Assembly: GCA_028824555.1 (NCBI GenBank)
Contig: JAPPDJ010000073.1
Coordinates: 1 to 54,764 of the forward strand
Direction of reading: 5' to 3'
DNA: 54,764 nucleotides
DNA from: Gammaproteobacteria bacterium
Lineage (GTDB): Bacteria > Pseudomonadota > Gammaproteobacteria > Pseudomonadales > Azotimanducaceae
A model generated the notes under the pieces. The model made no database searches, was not told the DNA's origin, and saw only the letters and a program-made list of their open reading frames with translations. Within the stretch, counting starts at the first letter, position 1, and each line of letters begins with the position of its first letter. Below are positions 26,861 through 35,806 of this stretch, piece by piece. A program made the translations under genes and the position numbers.

Positions 26861-28015
26861 TCAGTCTGCCTGTCGGGTGAAGAACTCGTGCAGGGAGAGG
26901 AGTCGTTCGCCGCCCCCTGTGGTGCCTTCACGCTGTGCCACCAAGGCCGGTTTGGCCTCGTTCTGGCGTTCGCGTTCGTAGGCCGGGCGCTCGAAGTTGT
27001 GGGGTTCGACGGCGGCGGTCACCGGAGCGTTGTTGACCACGATTCCGGGCTGCATGGCGCGGTTGGGGATGCCCGTGGCAACCACCGTGACGCGGATTTC
27101 GTCTTGCAGGTCCGGATCGATGACGACGCCGGCGAACACGCGCACGTCGGGGTCGGTGTGGCCGGTCACCGCTTCCTGCACGTCTTCGAACTCGTCGTAC
27201 TGCAGGTCAGGCCCGCCGGTGAGGTTGACTAGCACGGCCTTGGCGCCCTTGAGATCCACATCTTCAAGCAAGGGGCTGCGCACCGCCTGATCCACCGCGT
27301 CCGCGGCGCGGCCTTCGCCGCTGGCCCTTCCGGTGCCCATGAGCGCCGCGCCCCGCTTCGACATCACCGTCTTCACGTCGGCGAAATCCACATTGATGCG
27401 GCCGACGCGGGTGATGACATCGGCGATGCCCTGCACCGCGCCGAGCAGCACTTGGTTCGGCTTCTCGAACACGTCCATGAAGCCTGTGGACTCGCCGGTG
27501 AGCTGGCTCAGCTTGTCGTTGGGGATGGTGATCATCGTATCGACGTGGCGCGACAGCTCAATGATGCCGGCGTCGGCGGTTTCGGTGCGGCGTTCGCGGC
27601 CAAAGGGTCGCGTGACCACGGCCACCGTGAGCACACCGAGTTCCCTCGCGACTTCAGCGACCACCGGTGCTGCGCCGGTGCCGGTGCCGCCGCCCATGCC
27701 GGCGGCGACGAACAGCATGTCGGTGCCCTGAATGGCGTCGCGGATGTCGTTGCGGTTCTCTTCCGCGGCGGCGCGACCGAGGTCCGGATCGCCCCCCGCG
27801 CCATAGCCGCGCGTCACCTCCTTGCCCAAAATCACCCGCGTGGGCACGGCGGTGAGGCTTTCGAGGGCCTGGTTGTCGGTGTTTGCGGCGATGAACTCGA
27901 CGCCTTCAATTTCCTTGGCGACCATGTACTCGACGGCGTTGCCGCCCCCGCCACCGACTCCGATCACCTTAAGCGTTGGCCCCTGTCTCAGGCCATCCAC
28001 CATTTCAAACTTCAT
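26861..28015 (-). CDS. ftsZ: cell division protein FtsZ
   Basis: The 384-residue tubulin homologue has the GTP-binding G-G-G-T-G-T-G loop near residue 107, the N-terminal G-V-G-G-G-G-G-N-A-V, and the synergy loop with N-V-D-F-A-D-V. It polymerises into the Z-ring at midcell. The C-terminal peptide, which recruits FtsA and ZipA, reads L-L-S-L-H-E-F-F-T-R-Q-A-D; the usual D-I-P-A-F-L-R segment is replaced while R-Q-A-D is kept. It is the last gene of the dcw run; lpxC does not follow it. Confidence 0.98.
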   Translation of the reverse strand: MKFEMVDGLRQGPTLKVIGVGGGGGNAVEYMVAKEIEGVEFIAANTDNQALESLTAVPTRVILGKEVTRGYGAGGDPDLGRAAAEENRNDIRDAIQGTDMLFVAAGMGGGTGTGAAPVVAEVARELGVLTVAVVTRPFGRERRTETADAGIIELSRHVDTMITIPNDKLSQLTGESTGFMDVFEKPNQVLLGAVQGIADVITRVGRINVDFADVKTVMSKRGAALMGTGRASGEGRAADAVDQAVRSPLLEDVDLKGAKAVLVNLTGGPDLQYDEFEDVQEAVTGHTDPDVRVFAGVVIDPDLQDEIRVTVVATGIPNRAMQPGIVVNNAPVTAAVEPHNFERPAYERERQNEAKPALVAQREGTTGGGERLLSLHEFFTRQAD

Positions 28016-28087
28016 GCGGACTTCTCCGTTGTCAAACCGCCTCTGCCAAGCAGAGCCTGTGCCTCTTGGGTGGCGCCCCTTCTTTTG

Positions 28088-29323
28088 TCAGAAGAAGTCG
28101 CCGAGGCGTTGCCTGATTCGAGCCAGAAGTCCTTCCCCTGCGAAACGATGTGTGGTCGCTCGCACCTCTCTTGCAGTGTTGCCGTACATCATGAGCCCGA
28201 CGCCGGTCGAATACACCGGGTTCTCCAACAGGTCGCGCAGTCCATGCGCTGCGCTTGGCACGCCGATGCGCACCGGCATGTTGAAGACTTCCTCCGCCAA
28301 CTCGCCTACACCCTCCATCTTCGCCGATCCACCGGTCAATACGATACCTGAAGCCACCAGCGGCTCAAAGCCGCTGCGACGAAGTTCTGTCTGCACGAAC
28401 TGGAAAATCTCCTCGTAGCGTGCACGCACCACTTCGGCCAGCGTCTGCCGCGACAGATCGCGGGCGGCGCGGTTGCCCACGGCCGGCACCTTGATGTCCT
28501 CGGTGCCCGCCACCAGCGCCGGCACGGCGCAGGCATAGCGAATCTTGATTTCCTCGGCGTCCTTGCTGGGCGTGCGCAGCACCACAGCGATGTCTCTGGT
28601 GATGCGGTCGCCGGCGATCGGCACCACAGCGGTGTGGCGAATGGCACCGTGGCAGAACACCGCGACGTCAGTAGTGCCCCCGCCGATGTCGATGAGGCAG
28701 ACGCCAAGTTCCCGCTCGTCGTCGGTGAGGCAGGCACTCGCCGATGCGAGCTGTTCCAGGATCAGGTCATGCACTTTCAGGCCGCAGCGGGCGATGCACT
28801 TCTCGATGTTCTCGGCGGCGTTGAGCGCGCAGGTAATGACATGGACGCGCGCCTCGAGGCGCACGCCAGACATGCCGATGGGCTGCTTGACGCCTTCTTG
28901 GTTGTCGATGACGTATTCCTGCGGCAGCACGTGCAGCACTTTCTGGTCGGCGGGAATGGCCAGCGCTCGAGCCGCATCGATCACCCGATCGACATCGTGC
29001 GCGGTGACCTCGCGGTCCCGAATCGCGACAATGCCGTGGGAGTTGAGGCTGCGGATGTGACTGCCGGCGATGCCGGCGTACACCGAGTCGATGGCGCAAT
29101 CGGCGATGAGCTCGGCCTGCTCGACGGCGCGCTGAATGGACTGCACCGTGGATTCGATGTCCACCACAACGCCTTCCTTGAGGCCGTGGGAACTGTGGGT
29201 GCCGATGCCAATGACCTCGAGGCGACCGTCCGCTTGCACTTCGCCCACTACCGCCGCCACCTTGCTGGTGCCGATGTCGAGGCCTACGACCCTCGCCTGT
29301 TGCTCTTCGCCTGACATGGTCAT
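28088..29323 (-). CDS. ftsA: cell division protein FtsA
   Basis: This is a 411-residue actin-like protein with V-G-L-D-I-G-T-S-K-V, the inserted 1C subdomain and D-I-G-G-G-T-T-D in the ATP site. The C-terminal amphipathic helix (A-R-I-R-Q-R-L-G-D-F-F) is the membrane-targeting sequence that tethers FtsZ. The ATG at 29323 overlaps the ftsQ stop (ATGA); a second ATG lies two codons later. It is 72 bases upstream of ftsZ. Confidence 0.97.
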   Translation of the reverse strand: MTMSGEEQQARVVGLDIGTSKVAAVVGEVQADGRLEVIGIGTHSSHGLKEGVVVDIESTVQSIQRAVEQAELIADCAIDSVYAGIAGSHIRSLNSHGIVAIRDREVTAHDVDRVIDAARALAIPADQKVLHVLPQEYVIDNQEGVKQPIGMSGVRLEARVHVITCALNAAENIEKCIARCGLKVHDLILEQLASASACLTDDERELGVCLIDIGGGTTDVAVFCHGAIRHTAVVPIAGDRITRDIAVVLRTPSKDAEEIKIRYACAVPALVAGTEDIKVPAVGNRAARDLSRQTLAEVVRARYEEIFQFVQTELRRSGFEPLVASGIVLTGGSAKMEGVGELAEEVFNMPVRIGVPSAAHGLRDLLENPVYSTGVGLMMYGNTAREVRATTHRFAGEGLLARIRQRLGDFF

Positions 29324-30261
29324 TCGTCCCTTGGCGGCGGCCCTGATGGCGCCCGTTGTATGGCGATCGGCGCAAGCTCTGCGAACGCCAAGGCTTCGGT
29401 TTCGATGTTCTCGAGGGACTCGGTGGGGCAATGGTCTTCGCCACATCCTTCGTCCCCTTCGGCCTCGGCGGATGCGGCACGGGAGGGGACAAGCCCGTCC
29501 CTTACGGCCTCGGCGGATGCGGCAAGGGACGGGGCAAGTCCGTCCCCTGAGGCCCACGCCACCGCGACGCCGGCAGGGTAGCGTGCATCAACGCGGAGGA
29601 CAGGCTCGTCACTGGCGGCAAGCTCGCCCGCCCACACCGTGAGGAAGCGGGCGAACCTGCTGCTGAGTTCGCTGGCGCCGAGCATCACGCGCACCTCGTT
29701 GTCGAGCCGCACCGACCATTCGCCGAGAGGGTTCTCGGCGAGTTCCAGGATGGCGAGATCGGCGCCTGCGGCCGCGCCGCGTAAGAGACCATACAGGCGC
29801 ATCGCTTCGACGCCACTCGCCTGGTGCGTGCGCAGCGTCGGGATGCCCTCGCCAGCGATGTCGTCCGGCAAGTGGACCACCTCGCCACTCGTGGTGAGGT
29901 AGGCACCGTCACCCCAGCGTGCCGCCAGCGGTTCGCGCGTCACCGCAACGTGCATCCGATCCGGCCAACGGCGCCAGGCGCGCACGCTGTGGGACCAGCC
30001 GAGGTCCTCTACCGCTCGGACGATGTCGGCGGCGGTGCGCCGGCCGGCGACAATGGCGGCGGATGCCGCCGCGCCCACTTCGTTGCGCTCGGCTTCGCTG
30101 AGCGCGCCGTGGATGCGCACCTCCTTGATCTCCTGCGTCGCGAGGTCGTAAAGGCTCCAGCCAAGGCCGGCGAACACCAAGGCCGCGAATGCGGCGCGAA
30201 GCGTCGCGGTGCCGAGTCGAAGCGGCCGCTTGAGGGTAACTCGGGACGCAATGTCATGCAC
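29320..30261 (-). CDS. ftsQ: cell division protein FtsQ
   Basis: The 313-residue bitopic protein has one transmembrane segment near residues 13-34, followed by a POTRA domain (I-K-E-V-R-I-H-G) and a beta domain ending near residue 235. It links FtsB/FtsL to the divisome. The GTG start at 30261 overlaps the murC stop (GTGCATGA). The C-terminal part (about 238-267) is encoded by two 45-base tandem repeat units and is followed by an acidic tail. That makes the protein longer than its conserved core. Confidence 0.9.
   Translation of the reverse strand: MHDIASRVTLKRPLRLGTATLRAAFAALVFAGLGWSLYDLATQEIKEVRIHGALSEAERNEVGAAASAAIVAGRRTAADIVRAVEDLGWSHSVRAWRRWPDRMHVAVTREPLAARWGDGAYLTTSGEVVHLPDDIAGEGIPTLRTHQASGVEAMRLYGLLRGAAAGADLAILELAENPLGEWSVRLDNEVRVMLGASELSSRFARFLTVWAGELAASDEPVLRVDARYPAGVAVAWASGDGLAPSLAASAEAVRDGLVPSRAASAEAEGDEGCGEDHCPTESLENIETEALAFAELAPIAIQRAPSGPPPRDE
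29461..29550. repeat. two 45-bp tandem palindromic units inside ftsQ (family D)
   Basis: Units 29461-29505 and 29506-29550 both begin GGCCTCGGCGGATGCGGCA and end with a GGGAC...GTCCC hairpin. At 15 codons each, they keep the reading frame. They are related to the elements at 26114 and 39557. Confidence 0.88.
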
Positions 30262-31720
30262 CGCCCGGGCCCTCGTGTGGATGGAGCCGCTCGAGCATTC
30301 GCGGTAGATGTTCGATGTCGCCGGCACCTTGCACCAGCAAGACGTCCTCGTCCTGGAGCCGCTCGCGGAGCAACTGCGCCGCCTGTTCGAGGCTGTCCGC
30401 AAAGGCAGGTGCAATCGTGCCGCCGCGACATACGGCGCGCGCGAGCAAAGGGCCGCCCACTTCAGGCAACACCGGTTCGCCGGCGGCATAGACATCGAGC
30501 AGCACCAGTTCGTCCGTCTGGCCGAGCACATCGACGAAATCGTCGAAGAGATCCCGCGTGCGCGTGTAGCGGTGGGGCTGATACACCATCACCAGACGGC
30601 GAGCCGGCCACAGCGCCCGAGCGGTGGCAATCACCTGCGCCACTTCGGCCGGGTGGTGGCCGTAGTCGTCCACGAGCGTTACCGAATGTCCCGCAATCGT
30701 CCGCTCGCTGCGTTCGAAGCGACGTGCCACGCCGCGGAAATTCGCGAGGCCCTGAACGATGGCGTCGTCGTCGATGCCCTCTTCGCTTGCCACCGCAACT
30801 GCGGCCAGGGCGTTCAGCACATTGTGGCGACCCGGTGCCCGCAAGTGCAGTTCGAGGTCGGGGCGGCGGCTGCGCTCTGCCACAAACCGCGAACGGCCCG
30901 CCACGGTCTTCATGTCGGTGGCGCGCCAGTCGGCGTCCGCGGCGAAGCCGAACGTGCTGAGTGGGCGATCCACCTCGGTAGCGAGGGCGCGGCCCGGCAG
31001 CTCGTCGACGCCGACGATGGCGAGACCATAGAAGGGCAGTCGGTGGAGAAAATCGACGAAGGCACGACGCAGGTGGGCGAAGTCCTGGCCATAGGCTTCG
31101 AGATGGTCGCGGTCGATGTTGGTGACCACCGCGACGGTCGGATGCAAGTGCAGGAACGAGGCATCGCTCTCGTCGGCCTCGGCGATCATGTGCGCTCCGC
31201 CGCCGAGTGCGGCGCCGCTCACGCTGCCTTCACCGGCTTCGTCGTCGGTGCGGAGCAACCTGCCGCCGATGACGTAGGTGGGGTCGAGACCTGCTTCGGC
31301 AAAGACGGCAGCGATCATGCTCGCGGTGGTGGTCTTGCCGTGGGCGCCGGCGACGGCAATGCTGATTCGGTGTCGCATCAGCTCGCCGAGCATCTGCGCC
31401 CGGGGGATCACCGGGATGCCGCGCTCGCGGGCACGTTCGACTTCCGGGTTGTCGGCGGCGATGGCGCTCGACGTCACGACGACATCCGGAGTTGCGCCAG
31501 CGTCGAAGGCGGCGGCCGAGTGGCCGACGCGGATGCTGGCGCCGAGCGACGTCAGATGCCGCGTGGCGGAGGAAGCCACCAGATCGGAACCCGTCACCGC
31601 ATGGCCTTCCTCAAGCAGCACCTCGGCGATGCCGGACATGCCGGCGCCGCCGATGCCAACGAAGTGGATGCGCCGCACGCCGCGCAAGTAGGTTGCCGTT
31701 GTCGCCGTCACGTCTTTCAT
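30254..31720 (-). CDS. murC: UDP-N-acetylmuramate--L-alanine ligase
   Basis: The 488-residue Mur ligase has the Rossmann-like N-terminus I-H-F-V-G-I-G-G-A-G-M-S-G-I-A, the ATP loop G-A-H-G-K-T-T-T near residue 120, and the C-terminal D-D-Y-G-H-H-P-A-E motif. It adds L-alanine to UDP-MurNAc. The ATG at 31720 overlaps the ftsW stop (ATGA), leaving no room for murG, and its own stop overlaps the ftsQ start, leaving no room for murB or ddl. Confidence 0.97.
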   Translation of the reverse strand: MKDVTATTATYLRGVRRIHFVGIGGAGMSGIAEVLLEEGHAVTGSDLVASSATRHLTSLGASIRVGHSAAAFDAGATPDVVVTSSAIAADNPEVERARERGIPVIPRAQMLGELMRHRISIAVAGAHGKTTTASMIAAVFAEAGLDPTYVIGGRLLRTDDEAGEGSVSGAALGGGAHMIAEADESDASFLHLHPTVAVVTNIDRDHLEAYGQDFAHLRRAFVDFLHRLPFYGLAIVGVDELPGRALATEVDRPLSTFGFAADADWRATDMKTVAGRSRFVAERSRRPDLELHLRAPGRHNVLNALAAVAVASEEGIDDDAIVQGLANFRGVARRFERSERTIAGHSVTLVDDYGHHPAEVAQVIATARALWPARRLVMVYQPHRYTRTRDLFDDFVDVLGQTDELVLLDVYAAGEPVLPEVGGPLLARAVCRGGTIAPAFADSLEQAAQLLRERLQDEDVLLVQGAGDIEHLPRMLERLHPHEGPGGA

Positions 31721-32901
31721 GCCCGCACGCTTGCTGCAGAGACGCGTTCGCGGTGCGGTGCCTCGAGTTCCATGCGCACGCGCAGCGCGAAGGCGACCAG
31801 GGCGCTTGAAACCAAGAGGCTGTTGCCGCCGTAGCTCACGAACGGCAGCGTCAGCCCCTTCGTCGGCAACATACCGGTGTTGACGCCGACGTTCACCACG
31901 GTTTGCAGGCCGATGAAAAGCGCCGCCGCATAGGCAATGTAGGCGGCAAACGGGCGCTCCCGCACTGCGGCGTCGCGGGCGATGCGGAAAATGCGCAAGG
32001 TCACGAAGCCGAGCAGGGCGAGCACGAGCAGGCCGCCGACGAGCCCGAGTTCCTCGGCGATCACGGCGAAGATGAAGTCGTTGTGGGCCTCGGGCAGGTA
32101 GAGCAGCTTCTGCACGCCGTCGCCGAGTCCTTGACCGGTGAGACCGCCGCGACCAAAGGCAATCAAGGCTTGGCTGAGCTGATAGCCGTCGTCCGTTGCG
32201 ACTGCCCATGGATCGGTAAACGAGGTGAGCCGGGCGATTCGATACGGTTCGACGAGGGCTGCGGCCGCGATCAACGACAGCACGGCCACGGCGCCAAGGA
32301 AGAACGTCGAAAGGCGTGCGCCGGCAAGGAACAGGACCCCTCCCGCCACGGCCACAATGATGACGACCGTGCCGTAGTCGGGTTGCAGGAAGATGAGACC
32401 CGCGAGCATTGCAGTCCAGAACAGCGGCTTGACGAGGCCCAGCCAGCCCTCGTTTAGGCGCCCGCCCTCTCGTGCCAGATAGCCGGCAAGGTAGATGGCG
32501 ATGCCGAGCTTGGCGAACTCTCCAGGTTGCAGGCCGATGGGGCCAAGCGAGATCCACCGTCGCGAGCCATTGATCTCCTCCGCCAATCCCGGCACGAACA
32601 CGAGACAGCAAAGCGCCACCGCCAACACCAGCACCAGGCGATGCGCCAGTTCCCACAGCCTGAGCGGCAGCAGCAGGATGGCGCCGCCAAGGACCAGCGC
32701 ACCGACAGCGTAGATGCCATGCCGGAGCAGGTAGTGATCGACGCCGCCGGAAAGCATGGACGCTGCCGAGGTCACCATGACCAGCCCCACCACCACCAAC
32801 GCCAGCCATGCGGCGAGCAACGTGGTGTCGATACTCAGCATCCAGATGGCCGCTCGACCCGGCACCGGGGGGCCTGCGGCGTTGGCCGCACCGACGGCCA
32901 T
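31717..32901 (-). CDS. ftsW: lipid II glycosyltransferase FtsW (SEDS family)
   Basis: The protein of about 394 residues has about ten membrane segments and SEDS motifs: N-G-S-R-R-W-I-S-L-G-P-I-G-L-Q-P-G-E-F-A-K, Q-P-D-Y-G-T, the catalytic-Asp region near E-A-H-N-D-F-I-F, and P-F-V-S-Y-G-G-N-S-L. It polymerises septal glycan with FtsI. I place the start at the ATG 32901 because the frame upstream runs only through dispersed hairpins; the ATG at 32841 is possible. It follows murD after a 174-base repeat-filled gap. Confidence 0.93.
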   Translation of the reverse strand: MAVGAANAAGPPVPGRAAIWMLSIDTTLLAAWLALVVVGLVMVTSAASMLSGGVDHYLLRHGIYAVGALVLGGAILLLPLRLWELAHRLVLVLAVALCCLVFVPGLAEEINGSRRWISLGPIGLQPGEFAKLGIAIYLAGYLAREGGRLNEGWLGLVKPLFWTAMLAGLIFLQPDYGTVVIIVAVAGGVLFLAGARLSTFFLGAVAVLSLIAAAALVEPYRIARLTSFTDPWAVATDDGYQLSQALIAFGRGGLTGQGLGDGVQKLLYLPEAHNDFIFAVIAEELGLVGGLLVLALLGFVTLRIFRIARDAAVRERPFAAYIAYAAALFIGLQTVVNVGVNTGMLPTKGLTLPFVSYGGNSLLVSSALVAFALRVRMELEAPHRERVSAASVRA

Positions 32902-32972
32902 GGCGCGGTTTGGCGGCGCTCGGAGCCGACGTAGTGAAAATCGCTCGGACGTGCCCCGTACGCGAGGGACCG

Positions 32973-33022
32973 TAGCAGTTTTCGCGCTAGCGAAAACTGC
33001 TAGAGCGCCGCGAAGCGGCGCT
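32973..33022. repeat. hairpin pair between murD and ftsW (family A)
   Basis: A perfect 13-bp stem (TAGCAGTTTTCGC, loop GCTA) is followed by an 8-bp stem (AGCGCCGC, loop GAA). The TTTTCGC/GCGAAAA version replaces the usual AGTTCGC/GCGAACT with both sides changed together. Confidence 0.88.
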
Positions 33023-33075
33023 AGTGTGCTGCGTGAACCGCTGGCCTTCGTTGCTCGCATTCGCTCGCCCCTCCG

Positions 33076-34401
33076 CTAGGAGCCGGCGCCACCGGCAGCG
33101 GCCGAGGCGCCCAGCGCGATCGCGGCAGCGGCGAAGTCCCGGCCGCGCGCCTCGTAGTTGTCGTACATGTCGAAGCTCGCGCAGGCCGGCGAGAGCAGCA
33201 CGGTGCGCGTTGGCTGCGCCAGTCGCCATGCTTCCCGCACCGCAGTCTGCATGTCGTCCACGCGCGTCACGGGCACCGCATCGCCAAGACCCTCGGCGAG
33301 CCGCGGGGCGTCGCGCCCGATCAGCAGCGCGTGCGCGACGTGGCGGCGTGCCGGCGCCGCAAGTTCCTCGAAGGTCGCGCCCTTGGCGTCGCCGCCGGCA
33401 ATCCAGACGAGGTTCCGTAAGTCGTTGCCGAGTCCTTCGAGCGCGGCCCGGCAGGCGCCGACGTTGGTGGCCTTGGAGTCGTCGACGAACGTCACGCCAG
33501 CCATCCGCGCCACCTCCGTGCAGCGATGCGGCAGGCCGGCGAAGCGCCTGAGGATGGGCTTCATGTCGGTCACGCGCATCCCCGCCGCTGCAGCGACGGC
33601 AGCCGCCGCGAGCACGTTGAAGTGGTTGTGGCGACCCTTGAGAGCGACCTCTTGCGTCGTCATGATTTCGCCGCCGAGGCGGAGCGTGTCGCCGTCGATG
33701 CGCCAGTCGGCGCCGCCTAGCGCGATGCCGCCACCCGTCGGTGGCCGCGTGCGCGTGTCGTCGGCATTGAAAACGGCCACCTCAGCGCCGCCGTAGATGT
33801 GTCGCTTGCAGGCGGCGTAGCGGTCGATGTTGTGGTGACGGTCGAGGTGGTCGGCGCTGATGTTGAGCACGCAGGCGACGGCGAGCGCCGGTCGTCGCAG
33901 TCGCTGCAACTGAAAGCTCGACAGTTCCAGCACGTAGGCGTCGCGGTCAGGGTGCAGGAGGTCGAGCGCCGGGGGGCCGAGGTTGCCGCCGACGCCGACG
34001 TTGCGACCGGTTGCCGCCAAGAGCTCTCCAACCAGGGCCGTAACGGTGCTCTTGCCGTTGGTGCCGGTGATGCCGATTACGGGCGCCCGGGCCGCGGCGA
34101 GGAAGAGCTCGATGTCGCTCGCGATGGCAGCGCCACCGGCTCGGGCTCGGCGCACAAGGCAGTGTTCGGGATCGATGCTGGGGCTCACCAACACCCGGGT
34201 CGCGCGCGAGACTTCGAGGTCCCAGTTCGCGGCGTCGATGAGGCGCAAGTCCGGGTGCGCGCGACGGAGCTCGGTCAGCCCCGGCGGACTCGGTCGCGTA
34301 TCAAAGGCTGCGAGCGGCTCGCGACCGTGCAGGAAGGCGACGCACGAACGCCCGGTCTCGCCAAGTCCAAGGACGATGGTTCCGTTGCGGTTAGCCTGCA
34401 T
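33076..34401 (-). CDS. murD: UDP-N-acetylmuramoylalanine--D-glutamate ligase
   Basis: The 441-residue protein has the ATP loop G-I-T-G-T-N-G-K-S-T, E-L-S-S-F-Q-L, the N-I-S-A-D-H-L-D-R-H segment and D-D-S-K-A-T-N, all MurD signatures. It adds D-glutamate to UDP-MurNAc-L-Ala. Both its ribosome binding site (GGTGAG) and its ATG lie inside the inverted terminal arm of a 312-bp element, so its translation start is repeat-derived. Confidence 0.96.
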   Translation of the reverse strand: MQANRNGTIVLGLGETGRSCVAFLHGREPLAAFDTRPSPPGLTELRRAHPDLRLIDAANWDLEVSRATRVLVSPSIDPEHCLVRRARAGGAAIASDIELFLAAARAPVIGITGTNGKSTVTALVGELLAATGRNVGVGGNLGPPALDLLHPDRDAYVLELSSFQLQRLRRPALAVACVLNISADHLDRHHNIDRYAACKRHIYGGAEVAVFNADDTRTRPPTGGGIALGGADWRIDGDTLRLGGEIMTTQEVALKGRHNHFNVLAAAAVAAAAGMRVTDMKPILRRFAGLPHRCTEVARMAGVTFVDDSKATNVGACRAALEGLGNDLRNLVWIAGGDAKGATFEELAAPARRHVAHALLIGRDAPRLAEGLGDAVPVTRVDDMQTAVREAWRLAQPTRTVLLSPACASFDMYDNYEARGRDFAAAAIALGASAAAGGAGS

Positions 34402-34709
34402 TTCTCACCAGACCTCGTAGCGAGGGCGACGAGGCGCCGCTGTGGCTGCGGGTGCGCACGCGTGCCAGGAGGCACGGCGGAAGACGGCGAAGGCACCGCC
34501 TTGAGTTTCGCGCAAGCGAAACTTCCAACGCGCCCGTAGGGCGCGCGAACGGGCCTGTAAGGCCCGCAGGCATAGCTGCGCACTATGTTGAGCCGGCTGG
34601 AGTGAACCTGTCCGAAAGGACAGGCGAATGCGTCCGCAGGACGCACGAGCACCTCGCGCAGCCACAGCGAGTGCATCGTCGTCCGCAAACGAGGTCTGGT
34701 GAGAAATGC
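34398..34709. mobile_element. 312-bp MITE-like element with 21-bp inverted ends and internal hairpin array
   Basis: Perfect 21-bp inverted ends (34398-34418 and 34689-34709) continue inward as imperfect arms of about 60 bases that share GCTGTGGCTGCG. Inside is an array of hairpins with stems AGTTTCGC, CGCGCCC, CGGGCCT, CCTGTCC and TGCGTCC and 3-4 base loops. No transposase is encoded. It fills the whole 34402-34723 gap between mraY and murD, and no other feature is visible there. Confidence 0.8.
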
Positions 34710-34723
34710 GGGCTACCACGACT

Positions 34724-35806
34724 TCAGCGCAGCTTGAGTGTTGCCAGCCCCACCAGCACGAGGAGCAGGGTGACGATCCACAGTCGCACGATCACGCGCG
34801 GCTCGGGCCAGCCCAGCAGTTCGAAGTGGTGGTGGATGGGCGCCATGCGGAAGACCCGCTTGCCGGTGAGCTTGAACGAGGTCACCTGGACGATCACCGA
34901 GGCGGCCTCCAGCACGAAGAGACCCCCCATGAGCAGCAGCACGATCTCGTGGCGCACGATGACGGCCACGACGCCGAGCGCGGCGCCGAGGGCCAGCGCC
35001 CCCACATCGCCCATGAACACTTGCGCGGGATAGGTGTTGAACCAGAGAAAGCCGAGCCCGGCGCCGATCAGCGCGCCACAGAACACGGCCAGTTCGCCGG
35101 CACCGGCGATGTAGGGGATCTGCAGGTACTCGGCGAACTCGGCGTGACCGGCGACATAGGCGATGAGGCCCAAGCCGCCGCCCACCATGGCCGTCGGCAG
35201 GATGGCGAGTCCGTCGAGTCCGTCGGTGAGGTTGACGGCGTTGCTCATAAAGACGATGACGAAGTACGCCACCAGGACGAAGCCGAGGCCGAGAGGAATC
35301 GCCACCTGCTTGAAGATGGGCACGATGAGTGCGGTCTCCTGCGGCGTGGTGGCGCCGGTGAAGAGGAGCACTGCGGCAATGAAGCCGAACACGGACTGCC
35401 AGAGGTACTTCCATCGCGCCGGCAGGCCGCCCGGATGGCCGCGGGAGATTTTCAGGTAGTCGTCAACCCAGCCCACGGCACCGAACGCCAGGGTGACGCC
35501 GAGCACGATCCAGATGTAGCGATTGGAGAGGTCGCACCAAAGCAGCGTAGTGGCGACGAGTGCGGCGAGGATCAGACCGCCGCCCATGGTTGGGGTGCCG
35601 GCCTTGGTCAGATGCGTCTCGGGGCCGTCATCGCGCACCACTTGCCCCACCTGATGCTGCTGCAGCTTGCGGATGATGTGGGGGCCGATGAGGAGCGACA
35701 GCCCGAGCGCGGTCACCGTGCTCACCATGGTTCGAAAGGTGAGGTACTGGAACACGGAGAACAGGCTCACGTACTCGGACAGGAAGTTGGTGAACGCAAG
35801 CAGCAT
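34724..35806 (-). CDS. mraY: phospho-N-acetylmuramoyl-pentapeptide-transferase
   Basis: The 360-residue polytopic enzyme has the catalytic signatures G-W-V-D-D-Y-L-K (adjacent Asp), [18 protein letters not shown] and H-H-H-F-E. It forms lipid I at the inner membrane. Its ATG overlaps the murE stop by one base (TGATG), so no murF gene lies between them. Confidence 0.97.
   Translation of the reverse strand: MLLAFTNFLSEYVSLFSVFQYLTFRTMVSTVTALGLSLLIGPHIIRKLQQHQVGQVVRDDGPETHLTKAGTPTMGGGLILAALVATTLLWCDLSNRYIWIVLGVTLAFGAVGWVDDYLKISRGHPGGLPARWKYLWQSVFGFIAAVLLFTGATTPQETALIVPIFKQVAIPLGLGFVLVAYFVIVFMSNAVNLTDGLDGLAILPTAMVGGGLGLIAYVAGHAEFAEYLQIPYIAGAGELAVFCGALIGAGLGFLWFNTYPAQVFMGDVGALALGAALGVVAVIVRHEIVLLLMGGLFVLEAASVIVQVTSFKLTGKRVFRMAPIHHHFELLGWPEPRVIVRLWIVTLLLVLVGLATLKLR

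Noticed and set aside
29461-29550. Tandem repeats as a CRISPR array
   Set aside because: There are only two units without spacers, they lie inside ftsQ, and no cas genes are near. None of the other repeats shows regular spacers.
31721-32809. Upstream extension of the murC frame
   Set aside because: It overlaps ftsW in another frame and lacks Mur-ligase sequence; murC starts at the ATGA overlap.
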